A stretch of 64,000 nucleotides of DNA from Nitrosophilus alvini. Its GTDB lineage: Bacteria > Campylobacterota > Campylobacteria > Campylobacterales > Nitratiruptoraceae. The notes below the pieces were generated by a model. The model was given only the letters and a program-made list of their open reading frames with translations. It was not told the DNA's origin and made no database searches. This document shows positions 50,916-61,526 of this stretch, piece by piece (positions within the stretch are counted from its first letter, which is position 1; each line of letters begins with the position of its first letter). The position numbers were made by a program, and so were the translations under genes. Location of the stretch: contig NZ_AP022847.1 of assembly GCF_015100395.1 (NCBI RefSeq), positions 1,366,501 to 1,430,500 on the forward strand. The letters are read 5' to 3'.

Positions 50916-53476
50916 AGAGTCTGTTGCTCCTCGGTCTCTTTGTATGTTTCTATAATATCGCCTACTTTTATATCATTGAAATTTTCTATCATAAGACCGC
51001 ACTCATACCCTTTTGTAACCTCTTTTACATCATCTTTAAATCTTTTTAGCGAACTGATACGGCTGTCATATATTACAACACCGTCTCTTATAACTCTAGC
51101 TTTTGAGTTTCTGCTGATTATACCGTCTGTTACAATACAGCCGGCTACAGTACCGATCTTAGGTACGGTAAATGTCTCTCTCACTTCCGCCTGCCCTGTA
51201 ACTTCCTCTTTTATGACAGGTGAAAGAAGACCGCTAAGAAGCGCTTTTACATCATCTATCAGATCGTATATTATTGAGTATGTTCTTATCTGGATTCCAA
51301 GCTGCTTGGCCTTCTCTTTGATAGCTCCGGTAGGCCGTACATTAAATCCGAGAATTATCGCATTTTCACTGGCATCGGCAAGAGATACATCGGTTTCGGT
51401 TATTCCGCCGACTCCAGAGTGAATAATCTTGATTTTTACCTCTTCATTTCTAAGCTTTTCAAGGCTTCCTTTTATCGCTTCAAGACTTCCTTGTGTATCA
51501 GCTTTTATAATAACAGGCAGAGTCTTTATTTGCCCCTCTTTAACAAGAGAAGAGAGCTCTTCAAGTGTAACTTTCGTTGTTTTTGAAAGCTCTTTTTGTC
51601 TCTCATACTCAGCTCTTCTTTCAGCATACTCTCTTGCAGTTTTATCATCTTTAACCGCTACCATAATCTCGCCGGCAGCAGGCACTTTGTTCAGACCCAC
51701 AACAACTCCCGGCTCACTGGGTCTTCGCTCTTTAACATTTTTGCCAAGATCATCTATAATTGCCCTGACTCTTCCGTATGCCGTTCCGCAGACAACGTGA
51801 TCTCCCATATGCAAGGTACCGTTTTGTACTATAACTGTAGCTACCGGCCCTCTTCCTTTTTCCAGCGAACTCTCTATAACAACAGCTTTTGCCTCTCTCT
51901 TTGGATTTGCCTTAAGTTCCATCAACTCTGCCTGAAGCAAGATAGTCTCAAGAAGTTCGTCTATCCCCTGTCCGGTTTTGGCGGAAACTTCCACAAACTC
52001 ATACTCTCCGCCCCAGTCTACAGGCGTTATCCCCATTTCGGCAAGCTGAGACTTTACAAGGTCTGGATTTGCATCCGGTTTGTCTATCTTGTTTATTGCT
52101 ATTATCATAGGAACATCTGCAGATTTCGCATGGTTTATAGCCTCAACTGTTTGGGGCTTAACACCATCATCAGCCGCAACTACTATAATGGCAATATCAG
52201 TGGCTTTTGCACCGCGCGCTCTCATCTCCGTAAACGCTTCATGTCCCGGGGTATCTATAAAAGTTATCTTTTTGCCGTCTTTTTCAACCATATACGCACC
52301 GATGTGCTGGGTTATTCCACCGGCCTCTTTTTCAGCAACTTTTGTATGTCTTATTTTATCCAGAAGCGAGGTTTTTCCATGGTCTACATGTCCCATTATT
52401 GTTATTACAGGCGGTCTCTCCTCAAGATACTCATCCTCTTTTTCGTCATAAACTTTTACATAATCCAGCTCTTCGAGAGGATTTACCGTTTTTATCTCAA
52501 CACCGAACTCTTCTGCTAAAACCTCAAGAGTATCTTTGTCTAAAAAGTCATTTTTAGTAACCATCATTCCGAGGTTAAACAAAACTTTTATCACTTCAGC
52601 CACACTTTTGCCGGTCTTTTCCGCAAACTCATAAACTCTTATATCTTCAGGAATCTCTACCACTTTTACTTCTTCTACTTTTTTCTCTATTTTTTTCTTC
52701 TTTTTCTTCTTTTTTCCTCTGCTTATCGATCTTGTCTCTGCAACAAAACTCTTTCTTGCTACTTTTATTCTCTTGTCATCGATCTCTTTTTTCTGTTTCT
52801 CTTCAACTTTTTTCAACTCTTCTGAAAAATCAGGAAGAACAACAACCTCTTCTTCCAGGTCTATACTCACATCACTAAGCTCTCTGTCTGTAAGAATTTC
52901 TATCTTTTTACCGCTCTCTTTTTTTGGAGCAGCAGGCGTTTTTTTCGCTTTCTTCGTCTTTTTCTTGAGACTCTCTTCGGTTGTTTGCAACATCTGCGCA
53001 AGATCGGCTTTTGCTTCTACCGGTGCTTCGGGCTCTTTTTCCACAACCTCTTCTTTTGGTCTCTTTTTCTTGACAATAACAAGTCCTCTTCTCTTTTTCA
53101 TAGATGTTGTTGCAAGAGTCTCTTTTTCAACCTCTTTGGGCTTGGATATTTTCTCTTCAGCCTCTTTTTTTACCGCTTCTGTTTTTGAAACCTCTTCTTT
53201 TTTAGTTTTCTCTTCTTTTTTCTCTTTAACAGCTTTTACACTCTCTTTTTTATCTTCTTTTTTTGCAACAGAACTCTTTTTTTCTTCTTTGGTTTTGGTG
53301 GTCGATTTAGTAAAAGCGCCACTCATAATATAATCCATCAGTTTTTCCGCTTCTTCATATGTAACCGTGCTTGAGGCTGCTTTTACATTAAAACCTATTT
53401 CAATGGCTCTTTCAACAACTTCTTTGCTTTTAAGTCCTAATTCACTTGCTATTTCATGGATTCTAACTTTATCCAT
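50912..53476 (-). CDS. infB: Translation initiation factor IF-2
   Basis: 854 residues. The N-terminal IF2_N region ([29 protein letters not shown]) is followed by a very long Lys/Glu-rich low-complexity region (about 55-300). The G domain shows [28 protein letters not shown] and [11 protein letters not shown]. The C-terminal domains end [18 protein letters not shown]. It positions fMet-tRNA on the 30S subunit. It overlaps rbfA and the ylxR gene (8 nt), forming one operon. Confidence 0.97.
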   Translation of the reverse strand: MDKVRIHEIASELGLKSKEVVERAIEIGFNVKAASSTVTYEEAEKLMDYIMSGAFTKSTTKTKEEKKSSVAKKEDKKESVKAVKEKKEEKTKKEEVSKTEAVKKEAEEKISKPKEVEKETLATTSMKKRRGLVIVKKKRPKEEVVEKEPEAPVEAKADLAQMLQTTEESLKKKTKKAKKTPAAPKKESGKKIEILTDRELSDVSIDLEEEVVVLPDFSEELKKVEEKQKKEIDDKRIKVARKSFVAETRSISRGKKKKKKKKIEKKVEEVKVVEIPEDIRVYEFAEKTGKSVAEVIKVLFNLGMMVTKNDFLDKDTLEVLAEEFGVEIKTVNPLEELDYVKVYDEKEDEYLEERPPVITIMGHVDHGKTSLLDKIRHTKVAEKEAGGITQHIGAYMVEKDGKKITFIDTPGHEAFTEMRARGAKATDIAIIVVAADDGVKPQTVEAINHAKSADVPMIIAINKIDKPDANPDLVKSQLAEMGITPVDWGGEYEFVEVSAKTGQGIDELLETILLQAELMELKANPKREAKAVVIESSLEKGRGPVATVIVQNGTLHMGDHVVCGTAYGRVRAIIDDLGKNVKERRPSEPGVVVGLNKVPAAGEIMVAVKDDKTAREYAERRAEYERQKELSKTTKVTLEELSSLVKEGQIKTLPVIIKADTQGSLEAIKGSLEKLRNEEVKIKIIHSGVGGITETDVSLADASENAIILGFNVRPTGAIKEKAKQLGIQIRTYSIIYDLIDDVKALLSGLLSPVIKEEVTGQAEVRETFTVPKIGTVAGCIVTDGIISRNSKARVIRDGVVIYDSRISSLKRFKDDVKEVTKGYECGLMIENFNDIKVGDIIETYKETEEQQTL

Positions 53477-53720
53477 TATCTATTTTCTCCTTTAACATTA
53501 CCTCATAGAGGGACTTTATGGCACTTGCCGGGTCTGTTTTGCAGATTCTTGCAAGGCTTTTCCCCAAATTTTTTGAATCTATACAATCTTTGCAGATATA
53601 AAAACTTCTTCCTGTCCCGATATACTGGATTATTTTTTTATCTGAGCATTGAAGTCTGTAAAGCTCCTCTTGCAAAAATCGTTTTTTGCAATGTATACAC
53701 ATTCTTACCGGCTTAGACAT
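53469..53720 (-). CDS. YlxR-family (DUF448) RNA-binding protein
   Basis: 83 residues. The opening [22 protein letters not shown] matches the YlxR/DUF448 family, which has a conserved MC..C metal-like motif near the N-terminus and is always encoded before infB. Its role in translation or regulation is not well defined. It overlaps infB by 8 nt. Confidence 0.88.
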   Translation of the reverse strand: MSKPVRMCIHCKKRFLQEELYRLQCSDKKIIQYIGTGRSFYICKDCIDSKNLGKSLARICKTDPASAIKSLYEVMLKEKIDNG

Positions 53721-53765
53721 AGTGGGCTAATTATACCAAAAAGTTATCTTTTACCAAAATCAGAC

Positions 53766-54647
53766 TCAATTTTCAATAATCAGACCAGTATTATCGAATG
53801 CGACCGCTCTTACTTCAAACTCAGGAAACCTCTTTTTCAATACATTTTCCACTCTTTTACTATCACTTTCATGCACCATATTGAAAAAAGTGGAACCGCT
53901 TCCGGAAAGCGTACTCATCAAGGCTCCATTTTCAAGAGCTGTTTTTTGAACTTCGAAAAGTATAGGCATCGATTTCATTCTGATATTTTGATGCATCCTG
54001 TCTTTGGAAGCAATTTTCAAAAGATCCCACTGTTCGCTGAACATTGCAGATACCAACAGAGAGCTTCTTGAGAGATTAAAAACCGCATCATCTTTTGAAT
54101 AAAACTTGGGAAGCCTGGTTCTGGAATGGGCTGTAGATATGGAACGTTTTGGTATTACTACAACAGCATTGACACTGGAAGGCATCTCTTTTTTTAGGCT
54201 GTAAATCTTATCTTTTTCCACAACAGCCACATTAAAACCTCCCATAACGGCAGGAGTGATGTTGTCAGGATGCGGTTCATACTGAAGAGCAAGATTGAGG
54301 ATTTTTTGCTTTGATATGGAAACTCCAGCCGCCTCATAAGCAGCAGCTATTGCACTGACAATTACTGCCGAACTGCTTCCAAGTCCACGTGAGAGAGGAA
54401 TATTGTTATAAAATGTAAATCTGAATTTGTCTATTTTTCCGGTAAGATTTTTGTAATAATCGTTAAATATGCTGATAAATATATTATTGCCTTTAAGCCT
54501 GGGATTTTTTTCTCCTTCGCCTTTTATGGAAACACTGAAAAATTTTGAACGCTTGATTTTTACGATATTTCTTATATTCAAGGCAATTCCGAGCGTATCG
54601 AAACCCGGTCCCATATTTGCACTTGTAGCCGGTACACTTATTACCAA
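53766..54647 (-). CDS. thrB: Homoserine kinase
   Basis: 293-residue GHMP kinase phosphorylating homoserine in threonine synthesis. Motif 1 [19 protein letters not shown], the glycine-rich ATP loop [16 protein letters not shown] and C-terminal LSGSGSTFF are present. It sits between tsaB and ylxR in Campylobacter-like order, without overlap. asd, which supplies the same pathway, is at the start of the window. Confidence 0.95.
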   Translation of the reverse strand: MVISVPATSANMGPGFDTLGIALNIRNIVKIKRSKFFSVSIKGEGEKNPRLKGNNIFISIFNDYYKNLTGKIDKFRFTFYNNIPLSRGLGSSSAVIVSAIAAAYEAAGVSISKQKILNLALQYEPHPDNITPAVMGGFNVAVVEKDKIYSLKKEMPSSVNAVVVIPKRSISTAHSRTRLPKFYSKDDAVFNLSRSSLLVSAMFSEQWDLLKIASKDRMHQNIRMKSMPILFEVQKTALENGALMSTLSGSGSTFFNMVHESDSKRVENVLKKRFPEFEVRAVAFDNTGLIIEN

Positions 54648-54676
54648 ATACTCTCCTGTTTTAAAATTTGGTCACT

Positions 54677-55159
54677 TCAAACCGCCGGTAAAATATAAAG
54701 AGGCTCTATATCATCACTGAATCTGCTTCTATCCAGTCTTGTCGGCAGTTCAAATGAGGTATCAATCTTTTTTTCAAACTTTTTTGTCGAAATAATACCA
54801 TTTTTTTTGACAAAATAGAGGTTGCCGATTGCCGGAATCGGTTCATCTTTACTGAACAGAAATCCATCTGCAGCCTTTAACTCTATCCCGCGTGAAATAC
54901 TCAGGGTTTTTAAAAAAATATAGACAAGTTTTATTGACATAAAACTGCCCGGCCCTTTTGCAAAAAAAACTGTATTTATATCATACTCTTTCAAAATTTC
55001 AGAAAAAAAAAGCGGCAAAACTTCACTCGTTTTTTCGTTACTCTCAACTATTTTGACTAGCTCATCGTTTTCATAGATGCCGATTTTCAAAGGAGAAGTC
55101 AGGGCAACGATAATAATATCGACTTTTTTACGCAAGGGCTCTTTCAATGCCTGAGGCAA
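54677..55159 (-). CDS. tsaB: tRNA threonylcarbamoyladenosine synthesis protein TsaB
   Basis: About 160 residues, short for TsaB, with the ASKHA-like N-terminal half IIVALTSPLKIGIYENDEL and the motif FFAKGPGSFMSIK (usual GPGSFTGLR-like). It partners TsaD in t6A37 formation. The annotated start overlaps the lpxC end; the true start may be an internal TTG (about 55135). The conserved GPGSFT is altered to GPGSFMS, so the fold is likely kept but the loop is divergent. Confidence 0.78.
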   Translation of the reverse strand: MPQALKEPLRKKVDIIIVALTSPLKIGIYENDELVKIVESNEKTSEVLPLFFSEILKEYDINTVFFAKGPGSFMSIKLVYIFLKTLSISRGIELKAADGFLFSKDEPIPAIGNLYFVKKNGIISTKKFEKKIDTSFELPTRLDRSRFSDDIEPLYILPAV

Positions 55160-56015
55160 AACTTTCCTCTTCTATTTCGATAATCTCATAGTTGCTTTTA
55201 TCTTCCAAAAGTTTGAGAGTAAGTTCATGATTGAGTTTGTGGCTACCTGCAAATGATTCATATGCGCCCATTATAATATAACCCATCAGGCTCATATCTC
55301 CTATTGCATCAAGTATCTTATGCCTGACAAACTCATCTTTAAACCTTAAACCGTCACTGTTAAGTACTTTTTTACTGTCAAGAACTATAGCGTTGTCCAG
55401 ACTCCCTCCAAGAGCCAGCCCCAGACTTCTTAGATACTGTACTTCATGCAGAAAACCAAAGGTTCTGGCTTTTGCTATCTCTTCAAGAAAAGCCTTTCTG
55501 GAAAACTCGAAACGATAAGACTGTTCTGCGATTACAGGATGGTCAAAGGAGATAGAAAATTCGAAAATCGGTTCATTTGATGGTTTTAGTTTTGCATATT
55601 TTTTATCATGCGTTACAATAACTTCTTTTTTAACTTTAAGAACTTTTTTGTTTTTGGAAAGCTTTCTGATACCTGCCTCATCAAGAAGCATACAAAAACC
55701 TATACTGCTTCCATCCATAATGGGAACCTCATCAGAATCAAGGGAAATTCTGAGATTGTCTATTCCGTATGCGTAAACGGCAGACAAAAAGTGTTCGATT
55801 GTAGATACGGTCACACCGTCTTTCCCGATAACAGTGGCCATTTTAGTCTCTCTTACATTTTCAGCACACAACGGTATACTGACACCTGCATCGCTTCTGT
55901 AAAAAACGATTCCCATATCCTCTTCAAGAGGCTCTAAAACCATTCTGACAGGCTTTCCTTTATGAAGACCGATACCGGTTAGTTCTACTTTTTTTGCTAT
56001 TGTAGTCTGTTTCAT
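55128..56015 (-). CDS. lpxC: UDP-3-O-acyl-N-acetylglucosamine deacetylase
   Basis: 295-residue zinc amidase of lipid A synthesis. Typical segments are TTIAKKVELTGIGLHKGKPV at the N-terminus, TIEHFLSAVYAYGIDN (first zinc His), FVRHKILDAIGDMSLMGY (second zinc His and Asp) and GSHKLNHELTLKLL (catalytic His). It overlaps tsaB by 32 nt. Together with pagL-like 6959 it is one of two lipid A genes in the window. Confidence 0.96.
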   Translation of the reverse strand: MKQTTIAKKVELTGIGLHKGKPVRMVLEPLEEDMGIVFYRSDAGVSIPLCAENVRETKMATVIGKDGVTVSTIEHFLSAVYAYGIDNLRISLDSDEVPIMDGSSIGFCMLLDEAGIRKLSKNKKVLKVKKEVIVTHDKKYAKLKPSNEPIFEFSISFDHPVIAEQSYRFEFSRKAFLEEIAKARTFGFLHEVQYLRSLGLALGGSLDNAIVLDSKKVLNSDGLRFKDEFVRHKILDAIGDMSLMGYIIMGAYESFAGSHKLNHELTLKLLEDKSNYEIIEIEEESFASGIERALA

Positions 56016-56084
56016 TAATATCTTCCCCTGGCCAGGCTTTCCGTAAATTGCCCTATTGTACCAAAAAATATGTTAAACAGGTAT

Positions 56085-57452
56085 TTATATCTCTTTATTT
56101 ATAAGTTTTTTTGCATCTTTGATAATATCTGTTATATTAATTTTTATCCATTTTTTATCCATCCATTCCAATGGATTGACCTCGACCCCTTGTACAACAG
56201 TGCCAAAATGCAGATGGTCCCCAAGAGCCAATCCCGTCATTCCGGTTTTAGCAATGATTTCACCCTTTTGAACCTGATCACCTTTTTCAACCATAATCGC
56301 AGAACAGTGTCCATAAAGAGTGTAAAGTCCCAAACCGTGATAAAGTATCGGCATATTTCCGTAAATACCGTTATACTCCGCATATACCACTTCTGCTTTG
56401 TTACTTGCTTTTATCGGAGCTTGTTTTATACTGGCAAAATCATAACCCAAATGATACGATTCACTGACGAGTTTTTTACCGTAGTAGTAATATCTGTGAT
56501 CTCCGAAACCTCCAAGTTTTGCGCCGTTTTTTAACGGATAAAAAGGCTTTATAGAGAAACTTTTTACCATCTTTTCAGGTACTTGGGATGTTATATCTTC
56601 TATCAGTTTCTCATTAATACCTCGTAACGTTTCATTTACAAATTTGAATTTTTCTACAAGAGACATTCCTTCAGTCTCAGGATATTCGCTTGCAATATCG
56701 GAAATTTTTCCTTTAAGAAAGCTGTCTTTCAGATGAATAATGCTTTTTTTATATTTAACATCTTTTAAAAAATATTTTATATAGCTTTTCGAGACATTTC
56801 CGGCTTTGTCCGTTGAGACTACTGTGGCCCTGAAACTGTTTTGGGTTATAGGCCATGCAACCAAAGCTATATAATACCCCTCTTTGTAGAAAGGTACGGC
56901 TTTAAATCTTTTTTCGAAATTTGTCTGTATGTATATATCTTTCATATTTTCATCAACCGCTTTGAATACGACAAGGGCAGTACCGCCTCTTTTAATCATA
57001 TATGAATTTATAACGATGTATTGAGAAGGTCTTTTTTTATCAATTATAATTTTTACATCTTTTTCTGTTTCATTGCCGGCAAAATAGTTCCATCTGCTAT
57101 TATCTTTTGCCGTTATTTTCAGATACCCAACATTGTTTGCAAAAATAAGGCCGATTTTGGGAGCTTTTAGTCTTAGGTCTATCTCTTTGAGAGGATTTTC
57201 AAGCTTGGCTTCTGCCAAAACGGTTTCATTTTTTCCATCACTAAGGATAACTTTATAGTAACTTATACCCGTATTATCAGTAATTTTTACTTTGATCGGA
57301 GTTTTTAGATTCCAATATATAAGCTCGGAAATTTCTATTTTGGGACTCTCCCTTTCAAAAGATTGTGATGTATATATGTAAAAACCGCCGCCGCCTGCCA
57401 TTATAAGTAAGAACATAAATATATATATAAGTTTATTGCTTCTTCTTCTCAA
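56085..57452 (-). CDS. M23-family peptidase, membrane-anchored
   Basis: 455 residues with an N-terminal membrane anchor (about 10-28). Two Ig-like domains follow (LIYWNLKTPIKVKITDNTGISYYKVILSDGKNE; VVFKAVDENMKDI). The C-terminal LytM/M23 domain has HLGYDFASI (zinc His and Asp) and the HLHFG motif (about 425-429). The family cuts peptidoglycan peptides and shapes cells. It overlaps the DHH-phosphoesterase gene by 4 nt and lies near lpxC in the same order as in Campylobacter. Confidence 0.9.
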   Translation of the reverse strand: MRRRSNKLIYIFMFLLIMAGGGGFYIYTSQSFERESPKIEISELIYWNLKTPIKVKITDNTGISYYKVILSDGKNETVLAEAKLENPLKEIDLRLKAPKIGLIFANNVGYLKITAKDNSRWNYFAGNETEKDVKIIIDKKRPSQYIVINSYMIKRGGTALVVFKAVDENMKDIYIQTNFEKRFKAVPFYKEGYYIALVAWPITQNSFRATVVSTDKAGNVSKSYIKYFLKDVKYKKSIIHLKDSFLKGKISDIASEYPETEGMSLVEKFKFVNETLRGINEKLIEDITSQVPEKMVKSFSIKPFYPLKNGAKLGGFGDHRYYYYGKKLVSESYHLGYDFASIKQAPIKASNKAEVVYAEYNGIYGNMPILYHGLGLYTLYGHCSAIMVEKGDQVQKGEIIAKTGMTGLALGDHLHFGTVVQGVEVNPLEWMDKKWIKINITDIIKDAKKLINKEI

Positions 57453-58399
57453 TTTTTTATCTCCTCTCTCAAAGCTTTTAATAGATTTTCCAACACCTTT
57501 TCAAATGAACTATCTTTTACCGCATATCCGGCTGCTCTTTTATGTCCGCCGCCTCCGAACATTTTTGCAATTTTACTTACATCAACATAGTTTTTTGACC
57601 TGAGCGATACCTTAATAGTACTATCTTTCTCTTCTCTGAGCAATACCCCCACTTCCACCGTTGCCAGGGATCTGGCCATATTTGATGCATTTTCAGCATC
57701 ACTGATAACCGCTCCTGTCTCTTTAAACATCTCCTGGGTAACTCTGACAACGGCAACTTTTGCATCAAGAAAAAGCGTCAGGGTATCAAGAATTTTTGCT
57801 GTCAGCCTCAGTTTGGCCAGAGACTCTCTTTCTCTCAGCATTTTTGCCACATAGTGGGGATCAACACCTTTTTTCACCAGTTTTGCTGCAGTTTCAAAAA
57901 CTCTTTGGGTAACTTTCTCATAGCAAAAGTAACCTGTATCGGTTACAATTGCGGTATATATGCAAAGAGCCGTATCTTTTCCGTATTCGATACCGTTTGT
58001 TTCCAAAAATCTGTAAATAACTTCAGAAGTAGATGCAAAATCGGGTTCTACTATATTAACATCTCCAAAGTGTGTATTACTGATATGGTGGTCAAAATTT
58101 ACTATTGGACAGTTTTTTGGCTTATCAATTCCCAATCTTTCGAAACTTCCTGAGTCAAGTGATATCAAAAGATCACATTTTTTTGGCATACTGCGTCTGA
58201 TTTTCGAAAAACCGGGAAGAAAATCGAGAGACCTCTGAATATCTTCGCTGACATTTACAACACTCACCTTTTTGCCTGCTTTTTTCAAAACATGAAACAG
58301 AGCAAGTGAACTTCCTATGGCATCTCCATCCGGATTAACATGTGAAATCAAAACAATGTTATCGCTCTTTTGTATATATTCGTATGCTTTTTTATACAT
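57449..58399 (-). CDS. DHH/DHHA1 phosphoesterase (NrnA-like)
   Basis: 316 residues. The DHH domain has SHVNPDGDAIGSS (metal ligands), DSGSFERLG and NFDHHISNTHFGD, and the DHHA1 domain has GGGGHKRAAGY at about 284-294. Family enzymes hydrolyse oligoribonucleotides, pAp or c-di-AMP; NrnA-type nanoRNase is the nearest match but the substrate cannot be fixed. It overlaps the M23 gene by 4 nt. Confidence 0.9.
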   Translation of the reverse strand: MYKKAYEYIQKSDNIVLISHVNPDGDAIGSSLALFHVLKKAGKKVSVVNVSEDIQRSLDFLPGFSKIRRSMPKKCDLLISLDSGSFERLGIDKPKNCPIVNFDHHISNTHFGDVNIVEPDFASTSEVIYRFLETNGIEYGKDTALCIYTAIVTDTGYFCYEKVTQRVFETAAKLVKKGVDPHYVAKMLRERESLAKLRLTAKILDTLTLFLDAKVAVVRVTQEMFKETGAVISDAENASNMARSLATVEVGVLLREEKDSTIKVSLRSKNYVDVSKIAKMFGGGGHKRAAGYAVKDSSFEKVLENLLKALREEIKN

Positions 58400-58432
58400 A
58401 ATTTTACCTGCTTAAATAGTAAAAAATCCCAA

Positions 58433-59260
58433 TTACAAAAACTTCATTGAAATATCAGGCCATACCGCTTGATGCACGATACTGCCGGAGCTTATCGCAT
58501 CTATACCTGTCTTTGCATACTCCTCTATATTTTCAACCGTTATATTTCCGCTCGCTTCTATAAGAATATGCGGGAATTTTCTTTTTTTATACAAAACCGT
58601 CTTTTTTATCTCATCCACATCCATATTGTCGCACATTACTATATCGGCTCCGGCCTCCATGGCCTCTTTTGCTTTTTCGTAATTTTCACATTCCACCTCT
58701 ATTTTAGCGGTAAAGGGGATTTTTTTCCTGGCTTTTTTTATAAACTCTTTGAGATTTTTGACAGTTTTGAGATGCGTATCTTTCAGCATCAGAGCATCAT
58801 CAAGACCAAATCTGTGATTTATAGCTCCGCCAACCCTTACGGCATATTTCTCAAACTCCCTTAGCAGCGGTCTGGTCTTTCTTGTATCAAGAAGTTTCAC
58901 TCCGTATTTTTCAGCAATCTCCACCATTTTTTTCGTATTGGCCGCTATGGAACTCGCATGCAGGAGGGTATTGAGAATGGCTCTTTCAGCTGCAAGAATA
59001 TCATTTGAACTTCCCTGAAGATACGCAATAAGATCACCTTTTTCAAATCTATCCGCATCCTCTTTTTGCCAATCTATTTCTATATCGACAATTTTTGCTA
59101 TAGCATCGGCATAAACTACACCGGCCAAAACGCCTTCGCTTTTCGCTACAATTTTCGCTTTTGCCGGTTTTGAAGCAGCAACCCTTGAAAAAAGGTCTCC
59201 TCTGCCTATATCTTCAGCCAAAATACGCTTTGCAAAATCTTCAATGGCCATTACTTCCAT
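58433..59260 (-). CDS. nadC: Quinolinate phosphoribosyltransferase (carboxylating)
   Basis: 275 residues from ATG 59260 behind a GGGGAGGG site. It converts quinolinate and PRPP into nicotinate mononucleotide. Signatures are DIGRGDLFSRV, AERAILNTLLHASSIA, LDTRKTRPLLREFEKYAVRVGGAINHRFGLDDALMLKD (active site) and EASGNITVENIEEYAKTGIDAISSG. It follows nadA by 30 nt, giving two steps of NAD synthesis together. Confidence 0.96.
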   Translation of the reverse strand: MEVMAIEDFAKRILAEDIGRGDLFSRVAASKPAKAKIVAKSEGVLAGVVYADAIAKIVDIEIDWQKEDADRFEKGDLIAYLQGSSNDILAAERAILNTLLHASSIAANTKKMVEIAEKYGVKLLDTRKTRPLLREFEKYAVRVGGAINHRFGLDDALMLKDTHLKTVKNLKEFIKKARKKIPFTAKIEVECENYEKAKEAMEAGADIVMCDNMDVDEIKKTVLYKKRKFPHILIEASGNITVENIEEYAKTGIDAISSGSIVHQAVWPDISMKFL

Positions 59261-59290
59261 CGCCCTCCCCATAAACTACTACCATCTCTT

Positions 59291-60289
59291 TTATATTTCA
59301 AACATTCTCTCAAGAGCAATTTTTGCCCATTTTCTTGTCTCTTCGTCGACAAAAATTTCATTGATAGGATCGCCCTTTTTTATTGCATACAGTACATCGG
59401 CAACATCCTGGAGAGTAGTCTCGTTCATAGTCGGACATTCCGGTTTTGTAGATGAAAGAACATATGTATTTTTGCTTCTTAGTCTGTGAACAAAGTTATA
59501 TTCTGTTCCTACAGCAACTTTCTGATCTTCCGGCAAAGACCTTACATAATTTAGAAGCTGACTTGTAGAGCCGACAAAATCCGCCAATTTACATACTTCA
59601 GGTTTACACTCGGGATGAACCGCTATTTTGATACCGGGATATTTTTTTCTGAAAAACTCTACATCTTCAACTTCAAAAAGCTGATGAACGGAACAAAAAC
59701 CGTTGTAACATATGATATCTGCCTCTTTGGGGTCACACTCTCCTTCACCGATAACACAAGATTTCACACCCATCTTGATGGCAATGTTCTGTCCCAGGCA
59801 TTTATCGGGAACAAAAAGTATCTTTTTCCCGCTTGAGAGAGCTTTTTCTATAATTTTTGAGGCATTTGAGCTGGTACATACCATTCCTCCCATCTGTGCC
59901 ACTTTTGCTTTTACTTCGGCATTTGAATTTATATATGTTATAGGAAGAATATCTTCTTTGTCTATGCCTTTTTTGACCATATACTCCACCGATTGGTCAA
60001 AATATTCCGAATCTATCATTCTTGCCATTGCACAGCAGGCAATTTTAGGCATAACAACTCTTTTTTCAGGCGATATTATCTTTACACTCTGCCCCATAAA
60101 CCCGACACCGCAAAACAACACATATTCACTGTCTGCCTGGCTGGCCTTTTGAGCAAGCTGAAGACTGTCTCCTGTAATATCGGCCGTTTCAAATACTTCA
60201 TCTTTCTGATAATAGTGTGCAACTATTGTTACTGAAAGCTCATTTTTAAGCTCTTTTATCTCTCTTTGCAACTCTTTAATGTCTTTCAC
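59291..60289 (-). CDS. nadA: Quinolinate synthase A
   Basis: 332 residues, GTG start with AAGGGA site. Condenses iminoaspartate and dihydroxyacetone phosphate with a [4Fe-4S] cluster. Three cluster Cys are visible in CGVGFM, CTSSNA and a later CPTMNE segment; the phosphate/substrate site HYYQKDEV and HPECKPEV are present. Divergent from plsY; the 147-nt spacer carries AT-rich promoter sequence for both. Confidence 0.96.
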   Translation of the reverse strand: MKDIKELQREIKELKNELSVTIVAHYYQKDEVFETADITGDSLQLAQKASQADSEYVLFCGVGFMGQSVKIISPEKRVVMPKIACCAMARMIDSEYFDQSVEYMVKKGIDKEDILPITYINSNAEVKAKVAQMGGMVCTSSNASKIIEKALSSGKKILFVPDKCLGQNIAIKMGVKSCVIGEGECDPKEADIICYNGFCSVHQLFEVEDVEFFRKKYPGIKIAVHPECKPEVCKLADFVGSTSQLLNYVRSLPEDQKVAVGTEYNFVHRLRSKNTYVLSSTKPECPTMNETTLQDVADVLYAIKKGDPINEIFVDEETRKWAKIALERMFEI

Positions 60290-60436
60290 GAAATCCCTTT
60301 CTGTCTAAAAATCGGATCCTATAAGAAAATCCGTTTGGAAAATTTTATAATAATTATATTATATATATTTGGCTAAAATTCTGAAAATTTGAAATTAGGA
60401 CATCAAAAAATTATTTATGTCTCATAAAGGAAAATA

Positions 60437-61066
60437 ATGTTGGATTTTCTGACAAATATTAATATACAGTTTTATATTTTGGCATATCTTGTAGGGGGTA
60501 TCCCTTTTGGTCTTATTCTTTCAAAACTTTTTGCCGGCGTAAATGTAAAAGAGGGAGGTAGCAAAAGTATAGGCGCTACAAATGTTTTAAGAGTAGTTAA
60601 AGAAAAAGATCCTGCTCTCGCAAAAAAACTGGCTATTGCAACTATTTTATTGGATGCGTCTAAAGGTGTAGCTGTAATACTGCTTGCAAAAGCTTTTTCT
60701 CTCTCACCTGCCACCCAATGGGCTGTCGGTGTTCTTGCGGTTTTGGGACACTGTTTCAGTCCCTTTTTAAAGTTTGAAGGAGGCAAAGGGGTGGCTACAG
60801 GACTTGGTGTTCTTGCAGTTATGCTTCCTGTTGAGACTGCAATAGCTATCGGCGTATGGGCGATTATGATAAAATTGACAAAGGTTTCCTCTTTATCGTC
60901 TTTATCAGGACTGGCTGCACTGTTAGTATCAAGTTTTTTAATTCATCCGGAAATTCCTTATATAAAATCTCATGCACCTCTGCTTCTTATAGCTTTTATT
61001 GTTCTTTATAAACATATACCAAATATTGTACGGCTTTTTCAGGGACAGGAGAAAGCTCCGGTATGA
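60437..61066 (+). CDS. plsY: Glycerol-3-phosphate acyltransferase PlsY
   Basis: 209-residue membrane protein with about five hydrophobic segments. Acyl-phosphate-dependent acylation of glycerol 3-phosphate. The conserved loops GGIPFGLILSKLF, VNVKEGGSKSIGATNVLRV and FLKFEGGKGVATGLGV are present. It overlaps folB by 4 nt, suggesting one operon. Confidence 0.95.
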   Translation: MLDFLTNINIQFYILAYLVGGIPFGLILSKLFAGVNVKEGGSKSIGATNVLRVVKEKDPALAKKLAIATILLDASKGVAVILLAKAFSLSPATQWAVGVLAVLGHCFSPFLKFEGGKGVATGLGVLAVMLPVETAIAIGVWAIMIKLTKVSSLSSLSGLAALLVSSFLIHPEIPYIKSHAPLLLIAFIVLYKHIPNIVRLFQGQEKAPV

Positions 61067-61395
61067 AAATACTCATAAACGATCTCTCTTTCAATGCAAT
61101 AATAGGAGTTTTGGAAAGAGAGAGAGTCTCCCCTCAAAGAGTTATTATGGATATCGAAATAGAGTATGATTTCAAAGAAAACTATATAGACTATGCCGAA
61201 GTTGCCAAAATGGTTAAAAAACATATTATAGAAGAGAAGTTCAAACTTATAGAGACCGCTTTACAGAGTCTGGCTGAAAAACTGAAAACCGAATATCCCC
61301 AGATTAAAAATCTAAAATTGACTTTAAAAAAGCCTGACATTTTGCCCGACTGCAGTGTGGGCATAACCTTCATAAAGTCTTATAAAAACTTTTAA
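61063..61395 (+). CDS. folB: Dihydroneopterin aldolase
   Basis: 110-residue FolB. The pattern IGVLERERVSPQRVIMDIEIEYDF and the catalytic-type region FKLIETALQSLAEKL are seen. The enzyme makes 6-hydroxymethyldihydropterin, the substrate of folK at 14 kb. The ATG overlaps plsY (ATGA). Confidence 0.87.
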   Translation: MKILINDLSFNAIIGVLERERVSPQRVIMDIEIEYDFKENYIDYAEVAKMVKKHIIEEKFKLIETALQSLAEKLKTEYPQIKNLKLTLKKPDILPDCSVGITFIKSYKNF

Positions 61396-61526
61396 CAGAC
61401 GAACTCTGATTTTCCCGTCATCATTTTGTCATAGAACAGATTTTCCTTTAAAAAAGTTGAAATTTTCTTTAAATTTTTCTAAAATTATGCTATAATTCCG
61501 CTTAAAATAAAACGTAAAGGGGTACC

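Noticed and set aside
52773-53333. Plus-strand Ser/Phe-rich frame opposite infB
   Set aside because: It is the complement of the Lys/Glu-rich region of infB, where AAG/GAA codons yield Phe/Ser/Leu in the reverse frame.
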